Assembly (NCBI GenBank): GCA_963921195.1
Contig: OY992537.1
Location: 93,330,736-93,394,735, forward strand
Length of the DNA stretch: 64,000 bases
Source: Pegoplata infirma
Taxonomy: Eukaryota; Arthropoda; Insecta; Diptera; Anthomyiidae
Reading direction: 5' to 3'
The position numbers were made by a program, and so were the translations under genes. Below are positions 22,171 to 33,265 of this stretch, one piece after another (position 1 is the stretch's first letter; each line of letters begins with the position of its first letter). The notes under the pieces are model-generated. The model saw only the letters and a program-made list of their open reading frames with translations, made no database searches and was not told the DNA's origin.

Positions 22171-22381
22171 TAAGGGGGCCCCTGTAGGTTAGTTTGTAGC
22201 ATGCTAGCCTATGAAACAGGGGGTCGTGGGTTCGATTCCCACAAAAGCCCTTGGTCGATTTCGCTGCAACGAGACGACGTCATTGTTATCAGTTCTCGTT
22301 TAGGTTTAAATTATTAAAAATGATGTGTAACTAAATTGGAAAAATAAATAAAAACTGATCATTGGATCAAATTATTAGAAT
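22171..22381 (+). mobile_element. tRNA-derived SINE with 9-bp target duplication
   Basis: The unit is flanked by TAATGGTCC at 22162-22170 and 22382-22390. The head resembles a tRNA: a GTAGGTTAGTTTGTAGC D-arm region and a perfect T arm GTGGG-TTCGATT-CCCAC (B box GGTTCGATTCC). The anticodon stem is only three pairs. A tRNA-unrelated body (CGAGACGACGTCATTG) and an A-rich AATAAATAAAAAC tail follow. The other copies of the host element (11320 and 41180) read straight through, giving an empty site. Transcription would be by RNA polymerase III from the internal boxes, if active. Confidence 0.85.
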
Positions 22382-22509
22382 TAATGGTCCAAATTTCAAA
22401 TTTTTGTTATTTTACATATTTATTAAGAAAAAAATCCAAAAAAAATCTTTAGGGTGATCTAGTAGGCGATTTTTAGGTTTTAAAATTTAAATCTCATTTT
22501 TGATAACGT

Positions 22510-22589
22510 ATGTACTCTTTGATTTTTTTGAAATTTTTTGTGGAAAACTATGTACTCTTTGATTTTTTTGAAATTTTTTGTGGAAAACT
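22510..22589. repeat. Perfect 2 x 40-bp tandem duplication
   Basis: ATGTACTCTTTGATTTTTTT to TGTGGAAAACT occurs twice without visible difference. The sister copies of the long-TIR element have it once, so this is a recent local duplication. Confidence 0.9.
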
Positions 22590-23223
22590 TCCATTGATTC
22601 TACAAATTTTTTGCACAGTAAGATCGTGGATAACGATTTTTACTTTTTTTTTAATATGAAAAAAAAAATTATTGTAATTTTCTAATCTTAAAATCATTTC
22701 TACTGCTGCAATGGTGTGTCGTAGAGGGGTCATTTGCAAGACCGACCCCCTTTTATTTTTACTCCTAAATATTTTTTCAGCACAAACAACTAATCTTCCC
22801 TCAAATTTTTAAGGGGGTTTCCATACAAAATTACATTTTTTTTTATTTTCTCTAATCACTCTTACTGCCCTAATAGTGCCCCTAGAGCAGTCAAATGTAT
22901 GACCGACCCACAATATTTTTTTAGTCCAAACATTTTGTCTGAACACAACCTATCCTCTATATTTAACTCTTAAGGGGGTCCCCATAAAATTTTTTTTATT
23001 TTTTAGAAATTTGTTTTATTTAATCAGCTTCTACCGGTTCAATGGTGCGTCCTAGAGGGGTCATAAGTGAGACCGACCGCCATTTATTTTTATCCTCTAA
23101 TATTTTTTCAATACATACCTGTGCCTCATCTCCAATCCCTATGTGGGCTCCCATACAAATTACAGTTGGTACAAATTTTATGAAAATGTAATTTTGAATG
23201 GGAGCCCACTTTGGCAGTGGAGA

Positions 23224-24042
23224 TGAGGCATTCCACACGAAATGTCCCGCTACAGAAAAACATGTGACCCGTAAATTTCTGAATAGGTTGTTTGGATAGC
23301 CCTATATGGAACTAAGAAAATTACGTTGTTGGTTTTCAAATTTTCAAAAACTAAGCTTAGGAGGCGTGGTCAAATATTGGAAAAATGGTCAAATTTGTGG
23401 CGAGTTGCCTTGATTAAATATTTATCACATTAAAATGGAATGCACCAAAATCTCAAAAATTTTCATTCTTATATAGTTTTGTATGGGCTATCGATTAATT
23501 TTTTTTGGAAAATTTTTAGAACCCGTTCTGAAATTTTCCATTTTTAAAAAAGTCAATTTATCAAAAATCCGGCCACTTTTTTTTTTTTTAAATTGTTTTT
23601 TTTGTTTAAAGTTTAGATGTTTGTCCATCCACACAAAAAAATTCAGTAACATGTTCTTCGTTTTTTTCGAGAAAATCGAATTTGAATTTTAAATTTCATT
23701 ACAATTTTGTAATTTGCTTGTATATTCTTGTTTTAACGTTGCGAATGAGTATTATTAATTGCATAAATATTACTCATACGCTCTATTGCAACAAGAAAAT
23801 ACAAGCAAAATACTAAATTGTTTCTGAATATTTTTGTGTTGATAGACAAACATCTAAACTTTTAAAAAAAAATTTAATATAAAAAAAGTGGCCGGATTTT
23901 TGATAAGTATAATGACTTTTTTAAAAATGGAAAATTTTAGAACGGGTTCTGAAAATTTTCCGAAAAAAAAAAAAAATTAATCTATAGCCCATACAAAACT
24001 ATATTAGAACGTAAATTTTTGAGATTGTGGTGCATTCCGTTT
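23224..24042. mobile_element. TGAGGCATTCC element with inner palindrome
   Basis: Starts TGAGGCATTCCACACGAAAT and follows the 62872 element through AGGAGGCGTGGTCAAATATT to AATGGAATGCACC. A further palindrome (about 23437-24040) is built on AAAAAGTGGCCGGATTTTT and AACCCGTTCTGAAATTTTCC and their inverses. The outer right arm is missing. The palindrome TTTTCGCTACCATCG with its inverse follows at 24041-24083. Confidence 0.7.
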
Positions 24043-24137
24043 TCGCTACCATCGAGTGAAATCATGACGATGGTAGCGAAAACTACATAGCTAATAAGAA
24101 TTGTCTGTGTGATTTTTATAATATTTAACTGTCCCTG

Positions 24138-24276
24138 ATATTTTGAGGATGTTTATTTTGGCTCGAGGTTTAAAACAAAAAAATAATTTTCTTGAAAATT
24201 ATGCTATGAGAATATCATGGTTTTAATTAGTAAAGAAAATAATGACATCGAGCCAGAATAAACATCCTCAAAATAT
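24138..24276. repeat. Hairpin, arms ATATTTTGAGGATGTTTATT
   Basis: ATATTTTGAGGATGTTTATT..GGCTCGA at the left pairs with TCGAGCC..AATAAACATCCTCAAAATAT at the right. A diverged partial copy lies at 20636-20745. Confidence 0.75.
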
Positions 24277-24327
24277 AATATTTTAGATATTCATTTAGAT
24301 ATTCAGCACTTAACTCATTACCTATCG

Positions 24328-24469
24328 CGACACCTCCATACAAATGTAAGTAGATATTCAGTAGATAAGAACTACTCCGTGGAAGTAGTTGGAAGTTGTT
24401 TGAAAGCTCGGAGTACTTCTTATCTACTGAATATCTACTTACTTTTGTATGGGAGTGTCGCGGAAGGTA
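24328..24469. mobile_element. Hairpin MITE, arms TATCGCGACAC
   Basis: The arms are about 55 bp and nearly perfect: CGCGACAC, then CATACAAATGTAAGTAGATA, then TTCAGTAGATAAGAA, facing their inverse ending GTGTCGCGG. Immediately left is TTCAGCACTTAACTCATTAC, an inverted copy of the P-transposase sequence at 28293-28312. Confidence 0.75.
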
Positions 24470-25381
24470 CACTCAAAATAATTACTCTGTTAAATACTCT
24501 GTAAAATGACAGTAATCTCAATTCGACAGATATTTGACAAAGTTATCTGCCGAAATACAGATTTTAAGAAAATACTTTGTATTTTCTTGTGACCGAAAAA
24601 CAAAATTTTATCTGTAATTTTACTTTTTTCTTTTTACTATTGCTCTGTAATACGGTTTTTAAATTAAAATTTCTTGAAAAAAATTCAAAGTATTTCAACC
24701 CCTCTTTAAAAAGCGTCTTAAATTATAATAAAAGATGCTAAATTTTACGAGGTGTAGTGCAAAATTGATGGCACTCGTAATTTTCACAAAAGTAAATTTA
24801 CAATTTGGAAGCATTAAAGCGGGCAAATTTACACGATGGCATTTCCCAATTGTCAACACAACTTGCACATTACGGAAGGAGAAATTCATCAGGAATCAAA
24901 TAGTGACCATTGTGTAAAAGCCATATCAAGCGCATTAAAAAGATATATAAGAAAGTCAAGGCATTCTTCAACGATTTCCCTTTAATTTTAGAAAAGTGTT
25001 TACCGGAATAACCCCGCTCAAATGTGGAACTGAAAATGAGAAGTTTATGAAAAAAAAAACGTGAGAACATCCAGCGATTTTATAATTAATTTTTACAAAG
25101 TTAAGCATTCGCGTGCGAAACATTTAACCGGGCGCATTTAAATGATAGCATACCTTTATTTTGTGTCAAATTATTACTATCCATGCTTCCTGGTAAAATT
25201 CTGGTCGTTTTCATCAATATTTTACAGATAATTCTGTAAATCTGCAGGTTTTTTTATTGAAATCATTTTACAGAGTTTTCTTCGTAAAATAACAAAAAAT
25301 CCTGCTTGTTGGAAATCTATGGTATTTTCTGCTGGCTCAGCAGAGTATCTCTGTATTTTAACATAGTGATTATTTTGAGTG
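24470..25381. mobile_element. CACTC MITE, CTCTG subfamily, copy 1
   Basis: Ends CACTCAAAATAATTACTCTG and TGATTATTTTGAGTG with TA on both sides. The inner ends repeat ACTCTGTAAAATGACAGTAA. It is inserted next to the P-type transposase fragment that starts at 25382. Length is 912 bp, against about 1,027 bp for the two sister copies. Confidence 0.85.
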
Positions 25382-25595
25382 TAGCCTAAGTCCACAAACC
25401 CATCAATTTGGTCTAAATGAGCATTATACTCCAGCTCATATCTTCCGGACATTTCGTCGGCCATCAAAACACATTTAGTCTCGTCTCCTTTTAATGTGCT
25501 AGCTTTTTTTGCTATCGCTTGTAGCATCCCTTCATCCAATCCTGGACATATGCATTTTTTATATCTCCAACGCAATACTGTTGATTTCGATGGTA
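25382..25595 (-). pseudogene. P-superfamily transposase fragment
   Basis: On the minus strand about 70 codons are open and read PSKSTVLRWR, then a PGLDEGMLQAIAKKA stretch, then CVLMADEMSG and DGFVDLG. The order (PS.STL.RW, long helix, L..DEM, GFVDFG-like) matches the start of the catalytic region of P-element/THAP9-type transposases, the D of DEM being one of the acidic residues. Recognition is from motifs; no search was run. Both sides are cut by CACTC MITEs at TA dinucleotides. The piece at 28293-28400 continues it upstream in the same frame. Nothing else of the transposase was found. Confidence 0.8.
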
Positions 25596-27265
25596 CACTC
25601 AAAATAATTACTCTGTTAAATACTCTGTAAAATGACTGTAATCTCAATTCGACAGATATTTGACAAAGTAATCTACCGAAATACAGATTTAAAGAAAATA
25701 CTTTGTATTTTCTTGTGACCGAAAAACAAAATTGTATCTGTAATTTTACTTTTTTCTTTGTAATCTCTATTTTAAAGATAATAAATAGGGCTTTTTTTGT
25801 TAAAATACATATTTTAGAAAAATACTTTGTTTTTTTCTAGTAACCAAAATATTAAATTTCATCTGTAATTTTACTATTACTCTGTAATACAGTTTTCAAA
25901 TTAAAATCTCTTTAAAAAACGTCCAAGTATTTCAACCCCTCTTTAAAAAACTTCTTAAAATGCAATAAAATATGCTAAATTTTACGTGGTGTAAGTGCAA
26001 AATTGAAGGAACTCGTAATTTTCACAAAAAAAGTTAATTTACAATTTGGAAGCATTAAAGCGGGCAAATTTACATGATGGCATTTCCCAATTGTCAAAAC
26101 AACTTGCACATTAAGGAAGGAGAAATTTATCAGGAATCAAATAGGGACCATTGTGTAAAAGCCATATCAAGCGCATTTAAAAGATATACAATAAAGTCAA
26201 GGCATTCTTAAACGATTTCCCTTTAATTTTATAAAAGTGTTTACTGGAATGACCCCGCTCAAATGTGGAACTGAAGATGAGAAGTTTATTAAAAAACAAG
26301 TGAGAGTGTTAAATTCGGCTGTGCCGAATTAATTAAAAATTAAACAAAAATTGAAGGGGCGTTTGTTTTGGGGGGCTTGTCGGGGGTCCTTGGGGACACC
26401 TTCTTTCTGGTCAAAAATGTTTACAAATTTAATTACTATGCTTTTTGTACAAAAGATATTCAATTTCATCATTATATAAAATATTTGCTAATATCCACGC
26501 CCAATAAAGGGGGCGGACCAAAAAAAAAAGGAATTTTCAAATTCCCTGGGTCCAAGTCCAAGACTTTGAACTTTTTCAAGCATAAAAGTGTTTCATTTGC
26601 TTAACAAAAATACAAAAAACCCTATAAAATGTTAAATTTTTTCATTGGTTGGTTTACTTCGTCAAGGGGGAACTTTTGCCTCCTGGTCCGATTTTGGCCA
26701 TCTCCGAACTTAACCAGCCTATGAACATAAGACATATATGTGCCAAATTTCAGGAGTCTAGCGCTTTTACTTTGGCCTGTATCGTGTCTTCCACAGACGG
26801 ACATCGCTAGAATGTCTTAGAATTGATCACTGATCAATAATATATGTATGTATATACTTTATGGGGTCCTAGACCGATATTTCGTTACACACGGAATGAC
26901 AAAGTGAGTATACCCCTCTACTGTAGTTGGAGGGTATAAAACCCGTGAGAACATCCAGCGAGTTTATAAATAATTTCTGCAAAGTTAAATATTAGCGTGC
27001 GAAACATTTAAGCGGGCGCATTTAAATTATAGCATTTGACTTTATTTTGTGTCAAGTTATTACTATCCATGCTTCCTGGTAAAATTCTGGTCGCTTTCAT
27101 CAACATTTTACAGATAATTCTGTAAATCTACAGTTTTTTTATCGAAATCATTTTGCAGAGTTTTCTTCGTAAAATAACAAAAAATCTTGCTGGTTGGAAA
27201 TCTATGGTATTTTCTGCTGGCTCAGCAGAGTATCTCTGTAATTTAACAGAGTGATTATTTTGAGT
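25596..27265. mobile_element. CACTC MITE, CTCTG subfamily, copy 2, with mini-me inside
   Basis: Starts CACTCAAAATAATTACTCTG after TA and ends TTATTTTGAGT. Removing the mini-me at 26297-26938 leaves 1,028 bp, agreeing with 1,027 bp in the adjoining copy 3. The right end lacks its last G and the expected TA and is fused directly to copy 3. Confidence 0.9.
26297..26938 (-). mobile_element. mini-me-like repeat with precise boundaries
   Basis: On the minus strand it starts TATACCCTCCAACTACAGTA at 26938 and ends with TTCGGCACAGCCGAA and CACTCTCACTTG at 26297. MITE copy 3 has the empty site (TTATTAAAAAAAACCCGTGA at about 27956). The insertion is in an A run with no target duplication beyond A/T, as expected of Helitron-related DINE-1/mini-me repeats. 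The GTCY tract has collapsed here. Confidence 0.9.
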
Positions 27266-28292
27266 CACTCAAAATAATTACTCTGTTAAATACTCTGTAA
27301 AATGACTGTAATCTCAATTCGACAGATATTTGACAAAGTTATCTGCCGAAATACGGATTTAAAGAAAATACTTTGTATTTTCTTGTGACCGAAAAACAAA
27401 ATTGTATCTGTAATTTTACTTTTTTCTTTGTAATCTCTATTTTAAAGATAATAAATAGTGCTTTTTTTTGTTAAAATACAGATTTTAGAAAAATACTTTG
27501 TTTTTTTCTCGTAACCAAAATACTAAATTTCATCTGTAATTTTACTATTACTCTGTAATACAGTTTTCAAATAAAAATCTCTTTAAAAAAAGTCCAAGTA
27601 TTTCAACCCCTCTTTAAAAAACTTCTTAAAATGCAATAAAATATGCTAAATTTTACGAGGTGTAGTGCAAAATTGAAGGAACTCGTAATTTTCACAAAAA
27701 AAAGTTAATTTACAATTTGGAAGCATTAAAGCGGGCAAATTTACATGATGGCATTTCCCAATTGTCAAAACAACTTGCACATTAAGGCAGGAGAAATTTA
27801 TCAGGAATCAAATAGGGACCATTCTGTAAAAGCCATATCAAGCGCATTTAAAAGATATACAATAAAGTCAAGGCATTCTTAAACGATTTCCCTTTAATTT
27901 TATAAGTGTTCACTGGAATGACCCCGCTCAAATGTGGAACTGAAGATGAGAAGTTTATTAAAAAAAACCCGTGAGAACATCCAGCGAGTTTATAAATAAT
28001 TTCTACAAAGTTAAATATTCGCGTGCGAAACATTTAAGCGGGCGCATTTAAATTATAGCATTTGACTTTACTTTGTGTCAAGTTATTACTATCCATGCTT
28101 CCTGGTAAAATTCTGGTCGCTTTCATCAACATTTTACAGATAATTCTGTAAATCTACAGTATTTTTATCGAAATCATTTTACAGAGTTTTCTTCGTAAAA
28201 TAACAAAAAATCTTGCTGGTTGGAAATCTATGGTATTTTCTGCTGGCTCAGCAGAGTATCTCTGTAATTTAACAGAGTGATTATTTTGAGTG
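27266..28292. mobile_element. CACTC MITE, CTCTG subfamily, copy 3
   Basis: Nearly identical to copy 2, in the same orientation, from CACTCAAAATAATTACTCTG to TTATTTTGAGTG followed by TA. The tandem fusion GAGT-CACTC joins it to copy 2. Confidence 0.9.
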
Positions 28293-28400
28293 TAATGAGT
28301 TAAGTGCTGAATAACAACTTTTTATGGAGTAGAAAAAACTGTTTGTGTGTTTTTTTCTTGTGTTTTTTTGTTATTTTTGTTGTTTTTCATTACATTTGTT
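28293..28400 (-). pseudogene. P-superfamily transposase fragment, upstream part
   Basis: Continuing the frame of 25382-25595 across the MITE insertion, the minus strand reads SFFYSIKSCYSALNSL directly before PSKST. P-type transposases have such a segment just before the PS.STL.RW motif. The TA at 28293-28294 and that at 25594-25595 would be the duplicated target. The frame fades into T-rich sequence further upstream. Confidence 0.6.
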
Positions 28401-30103
28401 ATAGTTTTAAAGCACTCCAAATAGAAGTACTCCGCACTTTTTTTGCTGGGTTTGTTCATTTGAGATATATATTTTGTTGATATCAAAAAATTCAAATTTC
28501 ATACAGTAAAAAATATATATTTTTAATTGAATGGGTCATCTTTGACCCCCTACCAAGAAGGGGCAACGATTAAAAAAATATATATATTACTAGAAAATCA
28601 TAGTTGGGGTAAAAAACACTGAAGCCATTTTATACTTGTTTATAGCACAAAATTTAAGCTATAAACTTAAAATTTTCTGCGGGGGTCATTTTTGACCCCC
28701 AGCCAAGGTTGGTTAATGACGTCCTAGATCGGTAAGAATTAATGGCAGACTAACAGTTAATCTAAAAGAATGCCTAGATACCAAAACACCGAGAATTTAC
28801 CCAAAAATGTAATTTATAAAATTTTATTAATCCAAATTATTGATAAAACCAACAGTTCCTTAAAATCCGCTAACTTCCCCCCGCAATTCACGAAAAGTGA
28901 CTCGACGGATATCCACCATATTTTACATTTTTCTTTTCCAGGTGTTCTTAATGAATTCAGAAAAAAATTGTATATTTAAAATTTTTTTTAATAAAATTTT
29001 GAAATTTGAAAAAAGGGTTTTGCGAACCCCCAAAACCATGCCATTTTTTTGGTATCAAGTTTGAACGGGTTAATGATACCGTAAGATCATTAAATTTCAT
29101 ATTTAAGTATACGATCAAATATTATACAAAAATAATTTTTTGATTATTTCAATAAAAAAACTTTATTTTTTTTTTTTTTAAAAAGTCCTTTTTTACAAAA
29201 AACCCAATTTTGGGGCTCAAAGTGGGGACAGAAGATAAACTCCGATCAGAGTGATATTTTGCATGTGAGTTTGCCTTAGGGGCCCGACACTTTTGGCGAG
29301 TATTAGAAATCTATGAGAGAGAAAAGCCCAAAAACGAGCAACCCTATTGTACACTCAGAAGAAAAACTTTGTTGAAAATTTGTAAAACAGATTTTTCTGC
29401 TGAAATTGATTTTTTAACTAAATTCTCTGTCGTGTTTAGAAAATAACAGAAATCAGCAGATTATCCTGATTTCAAGAAATATTTTCGATTTTTTTTTTAG
29501 AATTTTTTTTTTAAACTTTAAAAATTGTATTGAAAATCATCATCAATATCAACTAAAAACAAAAACAATTTTCGAAAAATTTTATTAAATAAAAAAAAAA
29601 TTAAAAATATTTTACTGGGAGGTATTTGGTGTCGAACAGTTCATAATGAGCCAATGAAATTTTTCATTTATCAACGATGTATTAGTTATGCCTATATTTT
29701 TTTTTTTGTAAAATATAACAAAAATTTCATTGCATTTATGAAAATAGTCATTGATATTATGAATTTTCTCTTTTATGAAACTATACGAACATATTCATTA
29801 TTGCAATTAAATTTTTTTTTAATTTTATGAAAAAATTCATTCATCCAATGAAAAAAAACGATCATTGGTTTATTTCGTATGATTTTTCATAGATTGTACG
29901 AACGTTATCATAACTATAATGAACAAATTTCGATTAGTTACATATCCCTTTCAGTGACATATCTCCATTGAAAGACATATCCCCCTGTTCACACCATTAT
30001 TTTTAAACCATATTTTATAAATATTAACTAATTTTATATATAATTATTTCTTTTTAGGTAAGTGCCACTGGACTTGTTAATGTCAATTTGACAGAATTAA
30101 CGT
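28401..30103. other. Mostly unassigned
   Basis: Two GGTCAT..TTGACCCCC palindromic phrases (28525-28555 and 28683-28702) and a MITE-like left terminus TACACTCAGAAGAAAAAC at 29350 without a matching right end are visible. GGGAGGTATTTGGTGTCGAA at about 29628 recurs inverted near 32960. No gene recognised. Confidence 0.5.
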
Positions 30104-30108
30104 AAGTA

Positions 30109-31788
30109 CCCAGCAAAATTGGCATTACTAGTAATGGGTTTTGTAATCCGAAACAGATGTTAATAAGTAGTTACTTATTAAATGAAACACTAACAATAAG
30201 TATTTTAACATGGGCGTGAGACAAAAATAAGTAGTGAAGAGTACACTGAAAAAAAAATTTACCATTTTTAAAGCATGTTGAACTTAATTTAAAAAAAGGA
30301 GGGTATGCGAGGGCTCCAAAGATATTAATTCTTCTTCCAAGTATATTTTTTCCAAAAACATAGTAATGCATTTACTAAAATATATCTTAAAAGTAAGTAA
30401 AATTGTACTTAATATAAGTTTAATTGTTTTTATCCAGAGGAAAAATATTTTTTTAAAATAAGTAAAAATTTCCTTAAAATTACGGATTCTGTGGACCCTA
30501 TGGAGTCTTAATGTGAGGACCCTACGGGCCCCCAATATATGGGGTCCGCCCATGAGTATGTGCATACACTATTATAGGGTCACTAATGATTTTGATCCAA
30601 AATTTTGGTCAGAATCGCTCTATCTTGCTTAGTTTTCGAGATATGGAAATGGGGTCTTGAGAAATTTGATCATGAAATAACTCGAAAACTATTACTCGGA
30701 GGGCTTTTGGGTCTTCGGCGGTCATATTCTACAAGTTAAGGACTACAAAAATGTCTTTAGAATTTTTTTCGTATCTGTAATATTTGCAGAGTTATAGGCA
30801 TTTGAAAATTCCGCGAAAATCGAAATTTGGATTTAAAGTTAGGGTCTCATGGGGTCTCCAGATAGGGCCCCCAGATGGGGTCCCCAAAATACCTAATGTA
30901 GTTTTTCCTTACGTTAAGTAAATTCTTTCTTAAACTGATGAAGATATGGATTCAAATAAAGTCAATGAAATCAATAAAATAAAGATCACTTTTTTCTTAA
31001 ATTAAAACAAAAATGAATTAAATTGAAGAAAATGCGGTTTGGAATTAAAGATTAGTACTTATTTGATTCAATGTCTTGAAAATGTCTATACTATTTTTAA
31101 GTAAGTTACGTACTTATTTATTTTTTTTTGCTCACAATTTAAATTTTTTTCTTTTAAGTAATACAAAATTTTTTAATAAACCCTTTTTTTCTTAAATGCA
31201 ATCAATTCGCCATAAATGTAAAGAATATTTAACTTAATTTAAAAAAACAAATTAATGAAAACTTTTGTGTTTTTTTAAGTATTTGCATGTACTATCTTCA
31301 AGTTTATTTTCTTTGTTTTAAGTAAAACCACCTTATATTAAGATAAGTTGAAGTAAATTCCAAAAAAAATTGTTTACTTAAATTAATAACAGTGTTTCTT
31401 TAATTTCAGTATAGTTATTTTTTTCAGTGTATGGAGATAAATAAGTAGTTACTGACTCGGATTACTAATAAGGAGTAAAAACCCATTACCAATAAGAAGT
31501 AAAATAATTAGTTAATTAAAACATTTAAAATTTAACTTGTTTTTACTAAAACTTAAAAATTTCGTAATTTTTATTATGTTTTTAAGTACTTTTTAAGTTA
31601 ATTGAATTGTAAAGGTTAAAAACTGCAAGTGCAAGGAGATATTATTACTTAGAAGTGCTTTTATAACATATTATTAAAAAGTAGTTACTTTTGGGATTAA
31701 AATAATGTTAATGGTAATGGGTACTCATTACAAATAATGTACTTGGTAATGATTACCTTTCACAACCCATTACCATGTTTTTGCTGGG
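30109..31788. mobile_element. CCCAGCAAAA element with 5-bp TSD AAGTA
   Basis: Ends CCCAGCAAAATTGGCATTAC and CCATTACCATGTTTTTGCTGGG-type inverse, flanked by AAGTA at 30104-30108 and 31789-31793. The interior carries TAATGGGTTTTG and TAAGTAGTTACT repeats. A MITE occupies 30244-31429; without it the element is about 494 bp, close to the 452 bp of the second copy at 50568-51019. Superfamily unknown. Confidence 0.75.
30244..31429. mobile_element. MITE, TIR CACTGAAAAAAA, TA-flanked
   Basis: Ends CACTGAAAAAAAAATTT and TATTTTTTTCAGTG, TA on both sides. The middle (30540-30900) has GGGTC-rich phrases and TCGCTCTATCTTGCTTAG plus TTTTCGAGATATGG, shared with the 47786-48839 and 14640 elements. It is inserted in the CCCAGC element. 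Confidence 0.8.
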
Positions 31789-31793
31789 AAGTA

Positions 31794-33265
31794 ATATAAG
31801 AGCAATAGAAACATTTTAGGGTTAATATAAGCAAATTTTGTTATTGAGGCATATGATTATTATGAAAATAGTTTTTCATTGGCCAAAATTAGGTAAACTT
31901 TGAACCGATTGAAATATGATAGTTTTTTTTGATGGACAGATAATTATCTTGACTGAGCTTTAATTTCATTCAAATCGATTGAGTACATTTCAAGGAAGTT
32001 GAATTTTCGATTTTTTTTGAAAGGAGTTGCTAAGGCCTTTAATTCCCTTTTATTTATACAAAAAAAATTTAATCCACAGATTTGGTCCGAAGATATTTTT
32101 TTTTTATGTAAACCCAAATTTGGAAAATGTTGAAAATTTGAAGAATTAGCAATATCTCGAAAACAATTCCACTTTTGAACTTCATTTAGACTTCATTTTT
32201 GGATTCAGCGCAAGATTTTATATGGAAAATAAATGCAAAATGTGGATCACAAAATTTTTTTTTAATTTGTAAATTAGTGTCATGATTTGAAATTTGAAAT
32301 CCACCACCCAACAAATTTCCTTCCCCGTATACTATTATTCCTTATGGTTACCAACCATATTGCCATATCTATAACCACAAATTTATTAAAATATATGCAA
32401 GAGTATTAAAATTAATTCATACATAATGTTCAAAAGGCCTTTTAATTAACTTTTGATCTCACACATATTCTTGTCAATTAAAATTCAATTAGCCTTATGC
32501 ATAAAAACTCTAACTTTATTAAGTAGGTTAAGTATTTATAATAATTTATTGAAATATTAGCAAGTTAATACGATTACTAAACCTTTTGAAAATTATACAA
32601 TTAATTTAGATAAAGTAAAATTTCTTGAGAGCAGACTTGAGGGGATTATTAGTTACAATGTGTAATTGAAATAAAGAAAATAAACGTAATTCAATTGAAA
32701 TTGACAATTTTCAAATGAAATTTAGATGGGGCCAATTGTAGAAAAATTCCAATAGAAATTCAGAAAAGCTGAATTAAAATATAGAAAATCTCAATTGAAA
32801 TTCGGAAATACCAACTTAAAGTTTATATTTCAGAAATTCTTATTGAAGTTTAGAAAAGTTTTATAATTTTTTTCCGTTAGTACAGATTTTTTATTAGTGT
32901 TTAAGTTTAAAAATGCAGAAGAAAATTTAATTTCTAAAAACACTGTTCGACACCAAAAACCTCCCAGTGAAGTGGTCCATACAGATGTGGGTCTCTTGAT
33001 TCTAAATATGCCATCCAAATTTTTCTAGCACGTACTGTTTTCGAGATATCGGCTGTTAAGAATTCAAAAAATCCGCATTAAGCACTGTTACGTATTCTTA
33101 AGTTGCTTAATTTAAAATAAATGGACGCGTCCTTCTTTCTTAAGTTTGGAAGTATATTTAATATACTTTTTTGAGGTTTTCCAAATGCTTTAAGAAAAAT
33201 GCCTGCGAATTTTGTACTCTTGCCCAAAACATTAAATCAAAGGTTTTTTAGAAAAAATTATGTTA
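31794..33265. other. Unassigned AT-rich stretch
   Basis: No repeat ends or gene recognised, apart from ACTGTTCGACACCAAAAACC near 32941 (inverse of 29640) and GCGAATTTTGTACTCTTGCC near 33209 (inverse of 19785). Confidence 0.5.

Larger units (their letters stand above)
21969..23223. mobile_element. Long-TIR element, second copy, truncated
   Basis: Starts after TA with TGGAGCATTCCATGTCAAAT and continues through the left arm and three internal units with GGGGTCAT and GACCGACC. The right terminus is missing; at 23224 the sequence switches to a TGAGGCATTCC element without a TA. A SINE at 22171-22381 interrupts the left arm. Confidence 0.75.

Noticed and set aside
25222..25647. 141-codon minus-strand frame as one protein
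   Set aside because: Only the central 71 codons are P-transposase; both ends are MITE terminal sequence translated by chance.
24470..28292. CACTC MITEs as P-element derivatives because they flank P sequence
   Set aside because: They duplicate TA, whereas P elements duplicate 8 bp, and they interrupt the P frame, so they are later guests.
28518..29080. TTAA-bounded piggyBac-type element with GGTCAT..GACCCC ends
   Set aside because: The sequences next to the two TTAA sites are not inverted repeats of each other.
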